From the NCBI GenBank assembly GCA_946699065.1, contig CAMPDV010000379.1, forward strand, positions 62,001 to 126,000: a DNA stretch of 64,000 bases, read 5' to 3'. Each line of letters opens with the position of its first letter. The stretch's first letter is position 1. The position numbers and the translations under genes are program-made. The stretch comes from Loxodes magnus (Eukaryota > Ciliophora > Karyorelictea > Loxodida > Loxodidae). The notes below the pieces were generated by a model. It was not told where the DNA came from and ran no database searches. It worked only from the letters and a program-made list of their open reading frames with translations. Positions 63,874-64,000 of the stretch are shown piece after piece.

Positions 63874-64000
63874 TCATCTTATATCTACGCTTAAAATTTT
63901 TATGCGATCTTTATCATTATATAAAGAAACCGCAGGATAGAAAACTCGATTTTTAAAATCAATATCTTCAAAAGCAACTCCATAACTCAAACTTTTAACG
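63874..64000 (-). CDS. Gene A, unit 4: C-terminal end of the SPRY domain (partial)
   Basis: The TGA stop (63874-63876) and the last 41 codons (YPAVSLYNDKDRIKILSVDI) are visible; the rest lies beyond the window. Confidence 0.75.
   Translation of the reverse strand, partial: VKSLSYGVAFEDIDFKNRVFYPAVSLYNDKDRIKILSVDIR

Larger units (their letters stand above)
55246..64000. repeat. Macro-repeat unit 4 (partial, 8.75 kb)
   Basis: Collinear with the first 9 kb of the other units and truncated by the window end inside the SPRY gene. The octanucleotide is reduced to a single partial copy. Its variants match unit 3 in the first part and unit 1 near 59755 and 59910, so it is a mosaic. Confidence 0.97.

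Noticed and set aside
1..64000. Bacterial or mitochondrial origin
   Set aside because: No ribosome-binding pattern, no mitochondrial genes, GT...AG micro-introns and TAA/TAG as Gln point to a ciliate nucleus.

Overview
The window looks like nuclear DNA of a ciliate that reads TAA and TAG as glutamine and TGA as tryptophan, with TGA also ending genes. Under the standard code there are only short, meaningless frames. Under the reassigned code long proteins appear: a coiled-coil protein with a complete C-terminal SPRY domain, coiled-coil proteins with CCHC zinc knuckles, and small unrecognised proteins. TGA codons sit at matching tryptophan positions in paralogues (once opposite TGG), while the SPRY genes also end on TGA. 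This dual use fits the karyorelict-type code (NCBI table 27) or the related Condylostoma-type code. Introns of about 19-26 bases and the extreme A+T content also fit a ciliate. The species cannot be named from the sequence.

Layout: the window is a head-to-tail array of one macro-repeat of about 18.1-18.6 kb. Unit 1 is 1-18457, unit 2 is 18458-37105, unit 3 is 37106-55245, and unit 4 is 55246-64000 (cut by the window end). All units have the same orientation and nearly the same sequence. They differ by point changes, single-base indels, an octanucleotide run (38, 19, 1 and 0 full copies in units 1-4) and an in-frame 180-bp repeat (4, 6 and 4 copies in units 1-3).

Gene order in unit 1: (+) GC-rich island 326-671; (-) coiled-coil locus near 800-1470; (+) octanucleotide/coiled-coil/zinc-knuckle gene 2655-3831; (-) island 5421-5800; (+) small gene 5974-6660; (+) coiled-coil/zinc-knuckle gene 7548-8830; (-) TM/coiled-coil/SPRY gene 8939-11218; (+) intron-containing gene 11386-12071, divergent from the SPRY gene; (-) double-zinc-knuckle gene 12907-14230; (-) island 14385-14640; (-) broken SPRY paralogue 15151-17042; (-) intron-containing gene about 17477-18241. 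A+T-rich spacer lies between.

Two protein families recur inside each unit, so the unit itself grew by older internal duplications. One family has an N-terminal CxxC...HxC finger, a membrane segment, a Q-rich coiled coil and SPRY, resembling TRIM-type receptors. The other has a coiled coil, CCHC knuckles and an RI(F/L)(A/C)G(A/S) module, resembling retroelement Gag or ORF1 proteins. Several islands share a 3' hairpin starting AGAGC. A working idea, which is inference only, is a tandemly amplified gene cluster of retroelement-like and recognition-type genes. Different units keep different genes intact: gene C is whole in units 2-3, gene D in unit 1, and the knuckle-RI fusion only in unit 3. Many breaks are one-base homopolymer indels, so assembly error must be excluded before calling them pseudogenes.
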